Shown: positions 48,575 to 60,992, counted from the stretch's first letter. The stretch: 64,000 nucleotides of DNA from Epiperipatus broadwayi (GCA_028023455.1 JAQFVV010001036.1:1-64000), one strand, 5' to 3'. Translations and numbers: made by a program. The notes: generated by a model not told the origin, from the sequence alone.

Positions 48575-48790
48575 GCCTTTGGCAGAATGGCTCAGTTGGT
48601 TAGAGGATTACGTTAAAATTCAATACTTAAGACTTTAAGAGTCCAGGTTTTAATCCTATGCTAGTACTGTCACTAGTCAGGCCAACAACATTTGAAGAAA
48701 AAGGAAGAATAATACCTCTTGAAACATTGTGCATATACTAATTTGTTTGATGTGATATTACTAACAGTAAAGTATATTTTGAATATTTAA
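48575..48790 (+). other. tRNA-like module and degenerate hammerhead-like motif in the Penelope 3' tail (right)
   Basis: ATGGCTCAGTTGGTTAGAGG (48587) matches a polymerase III A box. GTCCAGGTTTTAATCC (48641) resembles a B box. TTTGAAGAAAAAGG...CTTGAAACATTGTG (about 48690-48733) is the counterpart of the CTGATGAAG...AAAACATTGTG motif on the left. Because the same tail follows both halves, it seems part of the element rather than a chance SINE insertion. Confidence 0.55.
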
Positions 48791-48810
48791 ATAAAGTTAA
48801 ATTTTTCTAA

Positions 48811-49522
48811 AGACTTTCAATACCCATATTAGATAATGGAAATAGTCCAATATAAAAATACAAGTATGAATTATATATTTCTTTTTTTTTTTTTTTGAAA
48901 AATGACACTTTACTCATAATTAATAAAGAAGGATAATAATAATGTTTAAAAATAGTTGGTTAAATAATATTCTTCCTATACAGAAATATAAGGCCACAGT
49001 GAAGAAAAATACATACTTCTTGAAATCCATACTGGTATTTATTAAAAACAAAAGTGTATGCTGACTTCAAATTGTCTGACATTATCCTGACAGTCAAAAA
49101 AAATTGATAATAAAAGAGCTGTTTTTAAATTGTATTTAAAATAATAATCATTTGAACCATTTCTGCAAGTTACAAGTTAAACTCAAGATATTGAGGTACT
49201 TATGATTTTCATTCTTGTTAAAACATGACGTTTTCAAAACGTAATTAATACAAAAGTAGTCTAATGAAAATCATTCATTTTATTTTAAATCTAGAATCTG
49301 TAAACATAACGTTTGAGAATGCTAATCACACGATAATTATTTATTAATTAAAACAAAAGATACACCCTGTTCATTATTTAAATTGATTTTTTTTCTTCCT
49401 GAATCAGATTGAGTGACAGTGCTTCATTACTCCATTCTGAAAAATGGTGAGTTAACTACTATACATAAAACAAATTATATTTTAATTTGCGAAGTGCCGA
49501 TAGTTGAAAACTGAAATAAATC
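48811..49522. other. AT-rich spacer, no feature seen
   Basis: No coding or repeat signature recognised. Confidence 0.45.
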
Positions 49523-49602
49523 AAGATACTGCAAATCTCTAGCGCTCGTGATTGGCTGTCAGTTATGTATTGTAACGAGGGCTAGAGATTTGCAGTATCT
49601 CG
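49523..49602. repeat. Short inverted repeat / strong hairpin
   Basis: GATACTGCAAATCTCTAGC at the left pairs with GCTAGAGATTTGCAGTATC at the right, separated by about 30 bases (GCTCGTGATTGGCTGTCAG...). The stem is about 25 bp with few mismatches and clearly less AT-rich than its surroundings. It could be a minimal foldback element or a structured RNA. No terminal duplication is clear. Confidence 0.7.
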
Positions 49603-50104
49603 ATAAAACAAATTAATAATTCAAGTTTGATTACAAAAATAAAAATCTTGCTTTCTTTATCCCTTGTATAGTCAAGTAAAACATTTTAAAATGCTCTTCA
49701 GTAAACAAAACGAATAATGTTTATATATATTTCGTTAGCATTTGTTTAGTAAGATCTAATAGTCAATTATGAATACTGTTGAAGCGAAAATTTTCTCGAT
49801 TACAATTTAGTAATACCTGTATTTTCTAATAAAATTTGACTTACAGCAAATTCAAAAATGTTAATTAGATCATTTTTTCAAAGGCTTTTTTTTTTTTTAA
49901 GAACTATAAAATTATGTCCCCACCCCCCTAATTTATAATTCATGGTCTTATACATTAATCATCAAGTGTCATTAGATTTGGCATGCTAAAATGTTACTAT
50001 TCTAAAACGATTGACTGTAATAATATATATATGTTTGATGAATGTGATACCTAATAGTATTTAAAATATTAAAAATTATTTACACTTTAGAGTAGATACA
50101 AGAG

Positions 50105-50995
50105 AAGGTACTGTAGTATTAGAGCTGCGGCATGAAAAATTCTAATTGTTTAATCATTAAATTAATTAGGTTATTAAATCAAAAACATATTTTAAAATCT
50201 ACATTAAAAAAAAAACAATTTAACAAAAAAAAAATGCGAAAAGCATTAATATGAAGAATAGTTAAAATGCTTGTTTAAATCAAATTGAGGGTGTGTTTGC
50301 ACGTGCATATTCTGCATAATCTATTTTAATACATTGTACAGGCTTACACCTGCATTTATATATGTAATATATGCAGGATTCGAACTCGGACTTTCACACG
50401 ACCTACAACTCTCAGTACCATCTTATATTGCTGATTCACCTGATCACACACATGTAGAAAAGATAAATAATCACCAATAACGTATTTCGTGCTAAACCAG
50501 CACTCATTAAAGTATGAAGATTGGTTATCTTAATATAAAGCTGAATACTAATTGTATATATGTGTGGAGATGGTAATCTGAATCAACTGATGAGAGCTGG
50601 TTTAGCACAAAAAACGAATATTGGTGATTATTTATTTTTTCAACATGTGTGTGATCAGGTGAGTCAGCACTATAAGATGGCACTGAGAGTTGTAGGTCAT
50701 GTGAAAATCTGAGTTAGAATCCTACATATATTACATATATAAATGCAGGTATAAGCCTGTACAATGTATTAAAATAGATTATGCGGGATATTCACGTGCA
50801 AACACACACTCAATTTGATTTAAACACACATTTTAACTATTCTTCACATTAATCTTTTTGTATTTTTTTTTTGTTAAATTGTTTTTTTTAATGTAGATTT
50901 TTAAATATCTTTTTAATTTAATAACCTAATTAATTTAATGATTAAACGATTATAATTCTTCATGTCGCAGCTCTAATATCACAGTACCTGAAATC
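50105..50995. mobile_element. Large foldback element with tRNA-like and hammerhead-like modules
   Basis: Two arms of about 390 bases (50105-50502 and 50600-50992) are inverted copies around a ~100-base loop. Ends are AGGTACTGTAGTATTAGAGC and its complement. Each arm, read outward, contains a hammerhead-like core, then ATGGCACTGAGAG and GAGTTCGAATCC (a B box; eroded to GAGTTAGAATCC on the right), then a unique tail. This looks like two tRNA-derived SINE-like units joined head to head. No target duplication is clear. The hairpin at 12510-12657 is a relative. Confidence 0.7.
50470..50625. ncRNA. Degenerate hammerhead cores flanking the foldback loop
   Basis: The right arm has CTGATGA at about 50589 followed by GAGCT-GGTTT-AGCAC. 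The left arm, on the minus strand, has TTAATGA followed by GTGCT-GGTTT-AGCAC-GAAA. Between them every hammerhead core element is present (CUGAUGA, stem II GUGCU/AGCAC, GAAA), but neither arm has all of them. Stem I is not clear. I infer both descend from a working ribozyme. Confidence 0.45.
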
Positions 50996-53900
50996 AACAA
51001 CAGCCTAAAATTAGGTCAATAACAAAGTTTCAATGAATACATATAAATATGGTATGCAAACCATATAGAGAGAGAAATCAAAAGTATTAGATCAATAAGA
51101 TATTCTCAAGAGCTACATAGGAAAATTATGATAGGCAAAACAATCAGTAATAAAGTTAAACTTCTTTATATATTTTATATAACTAATGGTTTCTTCTGGG
51201 GCTGATATTTTTATTTAAGATCAGAGGCACTAGTGTTGTAAAATTGTTACCTTAAAATCCCTTTATTATTTATTTGGTGTAAATTTTAAGATATGTCTTT
51301 TTTAGTAAATAAATAATTTATGAAATTAATTACTTTTAAAATCAAAATTATCTAATATCTAAAGAATGACTTTTTAGAGTCCATTTAATTTTAACCAACT
51401 TGTATTTTTATAATGTGAGAGAAATTGGGAACTTAGACATCTTCTACTTGGTAGCATGAGAAGAAGTGTTATTTTAACAGGCTGAAAAACCGAATCGTTT
51501 GAAATCAAAACTGTTGTGAAGATAAGAATATGTAGTAGCTATAATTTTGTTTTTGATTTTTATGACAGAAGTTTTTGGAGCTGTTTCTAATTGACTTCAT
51601 CAATGCAAATTTAATTTATTGATGGAATTTTTTAATTTAAATCAATTAAAATCAAAAACAAGAACTTCATCTTTTTGACTATTTAATTTACTGTTGTAAT
51701 TAAATTTATCTTTATTTTCCAAAACTGTCTTATCCGTATAATCTTTCCGATAAAAATCGTATCTGTCTAATATTTCTCAAGTACAAGTCATTCATTTCTT
51801 ATAATGAAGTCTACATTTATTTTGATTTTGCTATTTACTAAATTGTTTAGAAAGTTAAACACCCTCCCAATATTTTTTTATCTATTTGTTTAATAATACC
51901 TATACTTTTTGTTTACTTTTATAAAAGAGTATAAGATTGCATACCATCAAGGATCTCAGTAGAAAGCTTTTTACTATGGTGTCTATAGCTGCCAGAAATT
52001 GTTAGACATGTGCATGAGTTGATAATAGAATTAAATTTAACTTCTTCTAAAAGACAATATTGTAATGATAATAAAGAGCTTTATCTCGATTAATGTAAAT
52101 GCATATATGCGTACATACGAGAAAAAAAAGCTTTAACAAAAAGTAATTTTGAATAACTGGGCTTAGCTGGTTTTCGACTTATACAAGTTATAGTCATAGT
52201 GACGACTGTAAAGAGAGAGTGGATATATATATATATATTGTAACCTTCTCACTGGTCTATCTGGGTCATAAACGAATCATGCCGCACGTTTTAGCGACTA
52301 AATTCTCCTATGCAACCTATCATACTCTCATTATCAAAACTATAAGTATAAAGAAACAGAAAGGTTAAACTAATGAAAAGATTCCTGTATTGAATAAAAC
52401 TAGCATGAAACTATAGATCTAAAGAAGATCACAAGGTGATTAATAAAGATAATAACTTCTGGTCAAATCAGCTTTGAAATCCACACAAACAAAAGGTGAT
52501 GAGTTAAATTTGATATTCAGCAAACCATTAAATAACTAATAATTATATCTCTGGAATGATTATGAAATTAAACTTATAAATGAAATGATAAGTAAATCAT
52601 GATGTAGATGACTAAATGGATGATGGAAAGAAGTAATAATTAAATAGTGGAATGAAATGAGTCTAAGAATGAAGAGAAAAGAACGAAGATGTATGAGAAT
52701 AATGAATGATTAAGATGATGATAGAATAAGAGTTAATGAATAGTTAAGATAATAAAAGAATAAAAGTTAATGCATGATTAATCAATTATGATAATGGATT
52801 AATGTCAAATGAGAATGAATAAATAAAAGAACAATCAATATGAAATTGAAGAACAATGTTAATGATGGAGACTGAAATCTTAAACTATAAACTAATATGG
52901 TTTATAAATGGTAAAAATATAAGCTAAATAAAAATAGGGATTTCAAGCTTGGCACAACCAGAATATTTATCATGAAGTTAAAACAAGCTATACTTTTTAC
53001 AACAAAAGAAGTAATTTATACCTTAACGTTTGGTTGACTTTCATAAAACAGTGAAAGTAATCTATTTCAAGTCCAACTATAATAATTAACTAGATATAAA
53101 ATTTATTACAAATTTAAATTCTACCTTGAAACTTAACAACTAATTCTTCTCAGGGTTCAAACATTCAAAATCATTATACAAAATATATTTGGGTCAGTGA
53201 GAGGGATTTTACCACTACCCGAATAGAATGCACAAAACAGCTCTCAATATAAACTCAAATTAAGAACTATATTTAGCAGTTACAGATAAACTTTATGAAC
53301 TCAATAACTCTTATAACTTTAATATTTAAAAAATAGGAATAACTTTTTAATAAATAAACACAATAACTTACCAAATTCCTTTTCTCAAATGATTATAAAC
53401 CATGTGATCAAGATCAGTGAATGATAGCTCTGCGGGTTCAACTAAACCAATTAAATCAATATTATATTTATCTTTTAATCCATTACTTAAAATAATCTGT
53501 ACTCTAAGTTATTAACATTTTGATTATTGTGTGATGATGCATTAGATGTACTAATAAATTATAAGGCTTAACAAAATTATTATGATATAGCATAATATAG
53601 TTAATAGTACTATATAGGTCAATGATGATTTCAATTTATAATCTTCTGATAGGTCGATAGCAATAACAATAATAGTGTATATATGGTGATTAGCAATAAG
53701 ACTACAGGCAACTAAATAAATTTTTAAACACAACCAACTTTATTTACAATATTTACAAATTTTAATTCAAAGATATGGCATGAAATAAAACCAATATATT
53801 AACCTTTTAACTGCTAATTATATTATTGGTTGTGTCAGCTAAAAATCAAAGCTTTTAATTGGCCAGCTCACAAACTGAAGACAAATCAATTGTCAAAATA

Positions 53901-54280
53901 TTTTCACCTTTAATATCATATTGACTTTATATTCGTTTATAAAAAATATATTAATACATTGTCAGGTTATAAATATGAACGAAAGTTCTTTCAAAAATAA
54001 ATTGCTATTTATTTATTATAAAATATTCAATTTCGGCAACATAAAAGCCATCATATAAACAAAGAGTTCATGATGAAAATGCCTTTTATGTTATAGAAAA
54101 GTAAATATTTATTTTTGCTAAATCTTAAATATTGTTACTAAAATCTTCAATATTTTTCGAAAATAATTTTGTTTTTTAGTATACTCTCTGAAAATGATGT
54201 AATTACTCAATATATACTTTTAATATTCTTTAAATTATATTCGAAATGAAAACCTCAGCATTTTTCTTTATTTTCTTTGA
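50996..54280. other. AT-rich spacer; no gene seen
   Basis: Over 3 kb of AT-rich sequence. A GC-richer patch near 52236-52330 starting TGTAACCTTCTCACTGG could be an LTR edge, but I found no partner. The hydrophobic open stretch at 53551-53733 has no domain and looks like chance. Confidence 0.4.
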
Positions 54281-54560
54281 TCAGGCGGTTTCTTTGTTCT
54301 TTCCAGCCAATCAGAATGTCTTTTTCGGCTGAGAGCCAGCTGACAGCCAATCACCGACAAGCTTTTTTCTTTGTTTAGCTTTAAATGTGGTTTTTTTTTA
54401 TTTTTTACTTGTAAAATAATTTAGAAGAGGGCACCATCTTACAGAACTTTTCAAAACCTAATCAATAACTGTCAAACGAATATTCTAGCATTAAAAATAA
54501 TGGAATTAGAGTGACGTCAGCTGTCGACGAGAGGCCTCGTAAGAGGCGGGAAAAAGGTTA
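54281..54560. promoter_or_regulatory. Promoter-like island: two CCAAT boxes, palindromic CRE, E2F-like site
   Basis: AGCCAATCA occurs twice (54305 and 54345), a perfect palindromic cAMP-response element TGACGTCA lies at 54512, and GGCGGGAAAA (the complement of an E2F site) at 54545. The island is clearly less AT-rich than its surroundings. The cluster could be a host-gene promoter or that of an unrecognised LTR. No coding exon was identified on either side. Confidence 0.4.
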
Positions 54561-57500
54561 AATTAAACTCAGGGATTGAAAAATACTCAGTATCCCATTG
54601 ACCATATTCTTAGTCAATACCACCTGCTTATACAATGATATTCAAAGTATCACTTATTACTGTTTAGCCTATCTTAAAGAATAAGATAATGAAACCTTAT
54701 TGAAACTGAACTAGCACTTAAATTACAAAAACAACAGTGTATTGAGGACTTTAGGGTATGCACAAATTTTAAATTTAGAATTCAAAAATTATAAAGTATT
54801 GCATTATACTAAAGCCATTTCTTTTATCTGAATATGATAAGGGCAATTATCATATTCTATGCAATTAATAACTGATTAAAATTTGAGATGAATAGGTTTG
54901 GTGTGTTAAAGAACAGACATCAAAAGTCAAATACACCCATGTCACTAAAACATTATCTATGTTCACAACCTAATTATTGAATACTTAACTGATCTTACCA
55001 ATCCATTGTTAAATCATTATTCGATGAAGATAAATCCACACTGCCCATGTGCATCTCTTGCTCTTACATGTATAAGTTCTACAATTACAAGTAGGTTTTG
55101 GGTTTGGTTTGTGTATAAACTGATGAAGATCTTACAACATCATAAAACACTATTTCAATTAAGCAAACACTACAGATAGACAAGTGTTTCTTAATCTAAC
55201 ATTATTTTATTCTTGCCATATGATTTTGAAATATGAAACTTCACCATACACGGTGGAAAAACTAACTCTATATCATCATGAAGGATTTAACACTAAAAGG
55301 GAGGCTCTATAAAACAACATGACAGTTGTATAATAATATGGATAATTGTACTACCTCTCTATGGGTATACACATGTGGGCTTTGCCTCATCATGAAAAAT
55401 AAAATTCAAACCATAGATATCCTTTCTTTTAGGATTATTTATGCTAACTAAGCATTAATTATTACTCAGCCTCTACCATACTATCCTCTCATGGAATCAG
55501 CAATAGGTGATTCTCCATCAGCCCATGCTCAATATTAATATTAATCTACTGGATGCCATTCTATGCAGCATATACTTAACAGCTAAAAACTGTCACAAAT
55601 CATTCTCAATATTATATCAAGGTAAAACAACACTAACAATAACAGTGGAGATATACATATTCCATTTCACAATGCAGAACCATTAATGTATCAATAGACA
55701 AACCAAAATATATGTCTAATAATCATTAATTATTTTAAAATGACAATTATACCTTTGATCGAGAGAGCACAACATATTTAAGCAATAAAGACCAATCTGC
55801 ATTTGTATTCAAAGTGGACAAGTTTATTCATATGTAAAATTAAGAAATGAAAAAGGTTTAGATCAATTTTTCTTTTAGATAAGAAAATAATTGGGTCTTT
55901 AGTATATCTTTGACAAAATATTTGTTTGTTCGTGTTTAATAAAGTATTAAAATCTGTTAAAAAACTATGAGAAATAAATCTCTTCCTCTCTGTTTAGATG
56001 AATGATATATAATATCATGTTTTCCCTTAACTGAAAAAATAAAATTACATGTAATAGATGTATATATTTTACACTTTTTTTTTCTTTAACTCAATATATA
56101 TATTTCATACCACAACAAAACATATATGTTTAAAAACAAAATTCCCAAATAACACATTATGTAAGCATTATAAGCTAACACATCAGTAATAAAAAATAAA
56201 ATAACATTTTCTTCCATTAAATTTTATACTATTTGTCCAAGTTATTTCATCCTTGTGAGTTAAAATGATAAAAATTGATATTATGATGAGTAAACATTTC
56301 AGATAATGCATATATATTTTTATTATCCTGTTTGATGCTAATATAATAAGGCAATATTCAAAGGTCTTTAAGTGTATCATAATTAAAATCATTTTATCCA
56401 TTTTTCTCTAGATAATTTTCCTTAATAACTTTATAGATTATTATAATATTCAAAACAAACTTTTTAAATACATTTATTGATTTATTTAGTATTACATAGT
56501 GAGACAAGATGTAAACATTTCCAGTGGGGTATAACTAAAATCAGTTTATTTACATTTTAATCCAGATGATTTTCCTTGAAAATGACTTTATAATTTTATT
56601 GCAATTAATATCTTTAACTTGTTTCTTTTTTTAAATAATTTATTGATTCTGTCCTTTCATCCGTGGTAATATTTGTAACACTTTTAAGTAATTGGGACAT
56701 TTATCAGACATTTTTTTAAAATCTTATTTATACGGGTTGCACTGTAAAAGTTTTAAAAGTGAAGATTTATTTCATTATATTTCCCTTGACAAAGTAATAA
56801 TTGTTTAGCACTATTAAAAAGGAATTTATCCAATTACAAATATGATATCCTGACCATTTTTAATGAATCTGTAATCATTCATTTCTATCGTTACATAAGT
56901 TCGCACTAAAGAAAAATTATCAGATGAGTGTTTATTTCTTAAGAAAGAATTGAGAATAAAATCACTTGCAATTATCTTTTAACTTTATTAAAATTATATG
57001 ATATAAAATGACTTTTGATTTATTTATAATATCTCCTGAAATCTTTCTTTAAAATTATTTTGAATTATTTTCTTGAAATTATGATTTTCAAATGATCATA
57101 TGTTCTGCTTTTTGTTTAATAGTGGCACAAAATACAAACATTATCAATTCTTTATTTTAACTGTAAATAGTTTGTACATCATTTTTAAAGAAGAGATTTT
57201 AAAAATATGAATAAAACAAAAGCAAAAGCTTACTTTTTCTTGAATTTTTCTGGGTTTGAAGCAATATTTATGGGAGTCAGTTATGATGCACAGGGTTTTC
57301 ATTTCCTTTCCAGTATAACTCTTAAGAACTATCAATCGATGGAAAAAGTGTTTAAAATGATAGCAAGATTTGAAGATTTTTATTCCATTATTTTAGATAA
57401 CAATATACTATAATCCTTATTCAATTAAATTCCAAATTTTTCTGATTTTTAGCTTTTTTCCTCCTTATTTTAGAAGATCAGAGTTGAAGTCTGTTGTTGT

Positions 57501-58009
57501 TTAGTTCTCTTTTTCTTAATCCAGCCCCCTACCACTTTGTTTTAATATATATAGTTTTTATTACAACGCATTGTGGTAATAAATTGACCAATAATCTTAG
57601 TTTGAATATATTAATATTACCCACTCTGGCTTCATTTTTAATAAATCTCCATAATATCAAAAACTATTTTCAATTCACTACAAAAAAATATGCTTAAGAA
57701 TCAACTGTAATGATTCATTTTACAAGATTTACAAATTTGATTTAATTATTTATTTATTTCACTTGCTATTCAACAATAATAAAATAGTAATATATTTATC
57801 TTCCAATTAATAACAATATTTTTAAATTGTTATTTTATCCCTAGTAAAAGCCTACACTCGGTTCAAAATCTCATCTCCATTCAAGCAATTTTCTAGTGCA
57901 TCCAGAACAGTCTTTATTGAAAACTACTCATTAAGATTTTCATGCCAGATATATTATTATGATTTAAAATTTTGGATTATTTAATACAGGGATCTGAATA
58001 AAAAGTCGC
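54561..58009. other. AT-rich spacer; no gene seen
   Basis: No supported coding sequence. Short open stretches at 56183-56401, 57144-57335, 57207-57413 and 57494-57697 have no recognisable domain. If the island at 54281-54560 is a real promoter, introns or untranslated exons could lie here, but I see no clear exon. Confidence 0.4.
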
Positions 58010-58982
58010 AATATATATACACCTGGGTCTTGTTTACGTGGATTTATTTAACGTGATTTTGAAGTTACGCGATTCATGTTTCTTCGGAAGTCAAACTCCG
58101 ATAATGCACTATTATTTTAAATAATAAATTTTGCACCCTTACATCATATTGAAAATAATATCACATTATTGAAATTTGACTTTCATCTTTGTAATTTCAA
58201 TATTTTCAGCGCTTTATAATAGTAAGCTTTTATGCAATAATGAAATTAAAATCATGATTTCCACATTTTATGTATCCACATATGAGATTATAATGTAAAT
58301 TTGTTCAAACATTGTGCGTGTTAATTTTGCATTTTAAATTACATTCTGTTTTTGCTTTTTATAAAAGAACGTAATCAATTATTAATCATTTAGTGTCTGC
58401 AAGTTTATTTTTAAAAGGTTAGTAATAGCAGTGGGCACAATTAAATTTGACAATTAAAATCTGATGTTTAATTATAATTAAGAATTTAAAAATTACAAAG
58501 ATTAATTACTAATTATGTTGTCACCAGAAAACCATTAACACAACATGAGAGTGAAGTTACCACTAGTTGTATTTCCTCTTGTGAAGAATCTGATTTTTTA
58601 CCAGTTTGCAAAGGAACCTGTTTATTGGCAAATAGCGATAATAATTAAAATGTGTATAAAAAAATGTAAATTACTGTACTGTAAATTATGCATAAAAATA
58701 CATATTGTTTTGAATAAAATTAAATATTATAGTTTAAAAAAGTTTGTCTTGCGTCAATTTTTTTCAAATTTGAAATTTTTTATTAGTCATATTTTATTTC
58801 CTTATTTTTTTTTGCATGAATTTTAAAGTAATTTTATGTTGGTGCTTTGCTTTTATGCGATTTTTGAAAAATCACAGTCCGTATTTCCCCTTTTTCAATG
58901 TAAGTTACATCTATTTTTGTGCGATTTCATTTGCATGTGTTTTCTGAGGAACCTATCTATCATGTAAAACGAGACCCAGGTG
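58010..58982. mobile_element. Non-autonomous DNA transposon with terminal inverted repeats
   Basis: Left end CACCTGGGTCTTGTTTACGT (58011) and right end ATGTAAAACGAGACCCAGGTG (to about 58980) are inverted repeats with two or three mismatches. The ends sit in TATA/GTGTATA sequence, consistent with a TA target. The CTCGTTTTAC-type terminus recalls pogo/Tigger ends. Inside is one 93-codon open frame (58545-58826), rich in F, I, K and L with no transposase motif, so the element is non-autonomous. Confidence 0.6.
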
Positions 58983-59080
58983 TGTGTATATATGATTGAT
59001 GTGTGCTAATTTACATTAATTTGCATATGAATCCTATGTATTGAGAATAGCTATTTTTTCGAGATGGGAACACATTATTT

Positions 59081-59384
59081 CTTCTTATTGACAGCCTGCT
59101 TGTCACTTGATGCATGACAAACCTCTCTAATATTTAGCAGTGGATCATTGTGCTTGATGCAGATAATATCAATAGAGATATGAATAGAAAGATGACCAGT
59201 TGCAGAGAAATGTTTGAAAAAGGTTGAGCATGTTTCTGTGTTTGTACCAGCTTTATTGTATAGGTAGACATGTTGAGTTATGTGTGTGGATAAATTTGCC
59301 TGAGATTCACCATAATAAATGGCAGGGTAGGCAGGATCATGGCATTTGATCTTGTAAACAATTTGGAAGTGAAGATCAGAAGGT
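59081..59384 (-). pseudogene. Third PLE type: GIY-YIG endonuclease fragment
   Basis: On the minus strand about 100 codons are open without an ATG. They read PSDLHFQIVYKIKCHD, then AIYYGESQANLSTHITQHV (YYGE in the YIG position and H in place of the usual arginine), and FFKHFSATGH. This matches the GIY..Y.G..T....R...H layout of PLE endonucleases but differs in sequence from both elements at 42430-48540. A stop lies just upstream and no reverse transcriptase is attached, so it is a fragment. Confidence 0.6.
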
Positions 59385-59400
59385 TAGGCATTCCTAGAGT

Positions 59401-60219
59401 TGTTAAAGAAGATGATGGAGGGAAGATACAATGTGCAGAGCTATTTGATGTGTAGTGTTAATAATTTTAGTGATGCAAAGGAATATGGGAAGTATTCAAT
59501 CTAATTGCATTACTAATTTATCTTGTCATTAAAATAATACAGTGAAATGAATGAACCTACAAAAGAGAAATTAAAGCAATTAAAAACAAGTTAATGAATG
59601 ATTATTAAGATATTATCCTAAGTAAATAGTTAAGATAAGATACCGTTATGACATTAGCAAAAATTTTTAAAAAATATAGAAGTTGACAATTTAGTATAAA
59701 ACAACTTTGGCTTTCATTTATGAAGAGATATATGCATAACAATAAAAAAGAATTATGCAAATCTAATGAAAAGTGAAAGTCTAGACAAAAAAAATCCTTA
59801 TTTGTTTAATATGTATGACTTATCTTTAAAAAAATATTTCATGCTAGTCACTCAATTTCATTTATTTATAAGAGCTTTCAAAATATTTATGAAGACCAAT
59901 AACTCATCTCTAAACAATATGAAGTAAATGCATTAACTTAAAATGTTCAATGTTGAAGTCCTTTTAAAGAGTTAATTAAAAACCAATAAGATATTAAAAA
60001 ATCAGATAACATTGTGGCATTAGTAATGTCATAAAGAATAATGATGGTAAATAGGCAAGTGGATATGTTGCTAGAAATCTATTACAAAAAAGATCTTATA
60101 CTTGCTTATTTTATAAGATAATTACTGATTCTGCTTATATTTATTCTTCCAGATGTATAATTCCTGTTTTCTTTTCAGATGGATGATCCAGAAGTTTTAT
60201 CTCCAATTCACATTCTATT
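59401..60219. other. AT-rich spacer, no feature seen
   Basis: No coding, RNA or repeat signature recognised. Confidence 0.4.
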
Positions 60220-60340
60220 GCTTGGCACAATTGATTTTTCTACAACATGTTTATGACCAGTTGGTTATACCAGATCACCACAGGGGACATATTTTAAAAA
60301 TAATTGACAATAATTTCAGTGAAAGATATTATCATTGAAA
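60220..60340 (+). pseudogene. Possible retrotransposon integrase zinc-binding (H2C2) fragment
   Basis: Near the end of an open frame (60153-60338) the residues QLVIPDHHRGHILKIIDNN resemble the start of the integrase H2C2 domain of Gypsy-type elements (QLVVP...R..IL...H). The histidines and cysteines that should follow are not seen before the stop. This is a resemblance only. Confidence 0.25.
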
Positions 60341-60854
60341 TTTTATCACTGTGACTGAAGCCCTTAGTGATGATAAGTGGTATTATGACAAAGAAATAAT
60401 ATTCAGCCAATTGGATTGTGTTAATTAGTTTCAGCAAATTATATTTTTATTTTTAATCATAATGTTTTAACATATAATACTTAAAGTAATCAGATGAATA
60501 ATGTAATAATATACAATGAAAAAAGGTAGCAGGTTACACACTTCAAAAGAATATTTGAAATTCAATATCTGGAAATTCAGACTTAAAATAGCTTTCAGCC
60601 ATAGAATAAACATTAAAAAAATTGATAAACTTGAAGAGTCAAAATGTGTGAGAACTATGAACTTGGGTGTAAAAAAAACAACAACATTAACAATCATCAG
60701 AAAAACATTAGATGTGATATGTTGGACTATTTCCATCATGTATGATTGAATGTTGAATGTATAGAAATTTTTAAACTTATTTAAACTTTCCAAATACAAA
60801 CAACTTGTTAGTAATCACACACAAATAGACAATGCAGGTTAGTGTAAGCAGGTT
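60341..60854. other. AT-rich spacer, no feature seen
   Basis: Overlapping open stretches on both strands (60467-60799 minus, 60516-60749 plus) have no recognised domain. One must be a shadow of the other, and probably neither is coding. Confidence 0.35.
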
Positions 60855-60992
60855 AGTAATTACACAACATTTCGAATAGTACTATTCTCCACTCTTCTTC
60901 AGGTGTTGCTGGTCTATATGCACAGTGACAATATTCACTTAGAAGCTGAACCCATGTCTTTAGATTTGCAAATGCTCTACCAACTGTGTCAA
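60855..60992 (-). repeat. tRNA-derived SINE with hammerhead-like tail
   Basis: Minus strand: an A-box-like CACAGTTGGTAGAGCATT, a B-box-like ATGGGTTCAGCTTC, then CCTGAAGAAGAGTGG...TTCGAAATGTTGTG. This has the same order as the Penelope tails at 42500-42655 and 48575-48790, and CTGAAGA...CGAAAT resembles an eroded hammerhead core. It supports a mobile tRNA-plus-PLE-tail module that also exists outside full elements. Confidence 0.5.

Noticed and set aside
55115-55160. CTGATGAAG...AAAACAC resembling a hammerhead core
   Set aside because: Stem II does not pair and no GAAA is present. At most it is an eroded SINE tail.
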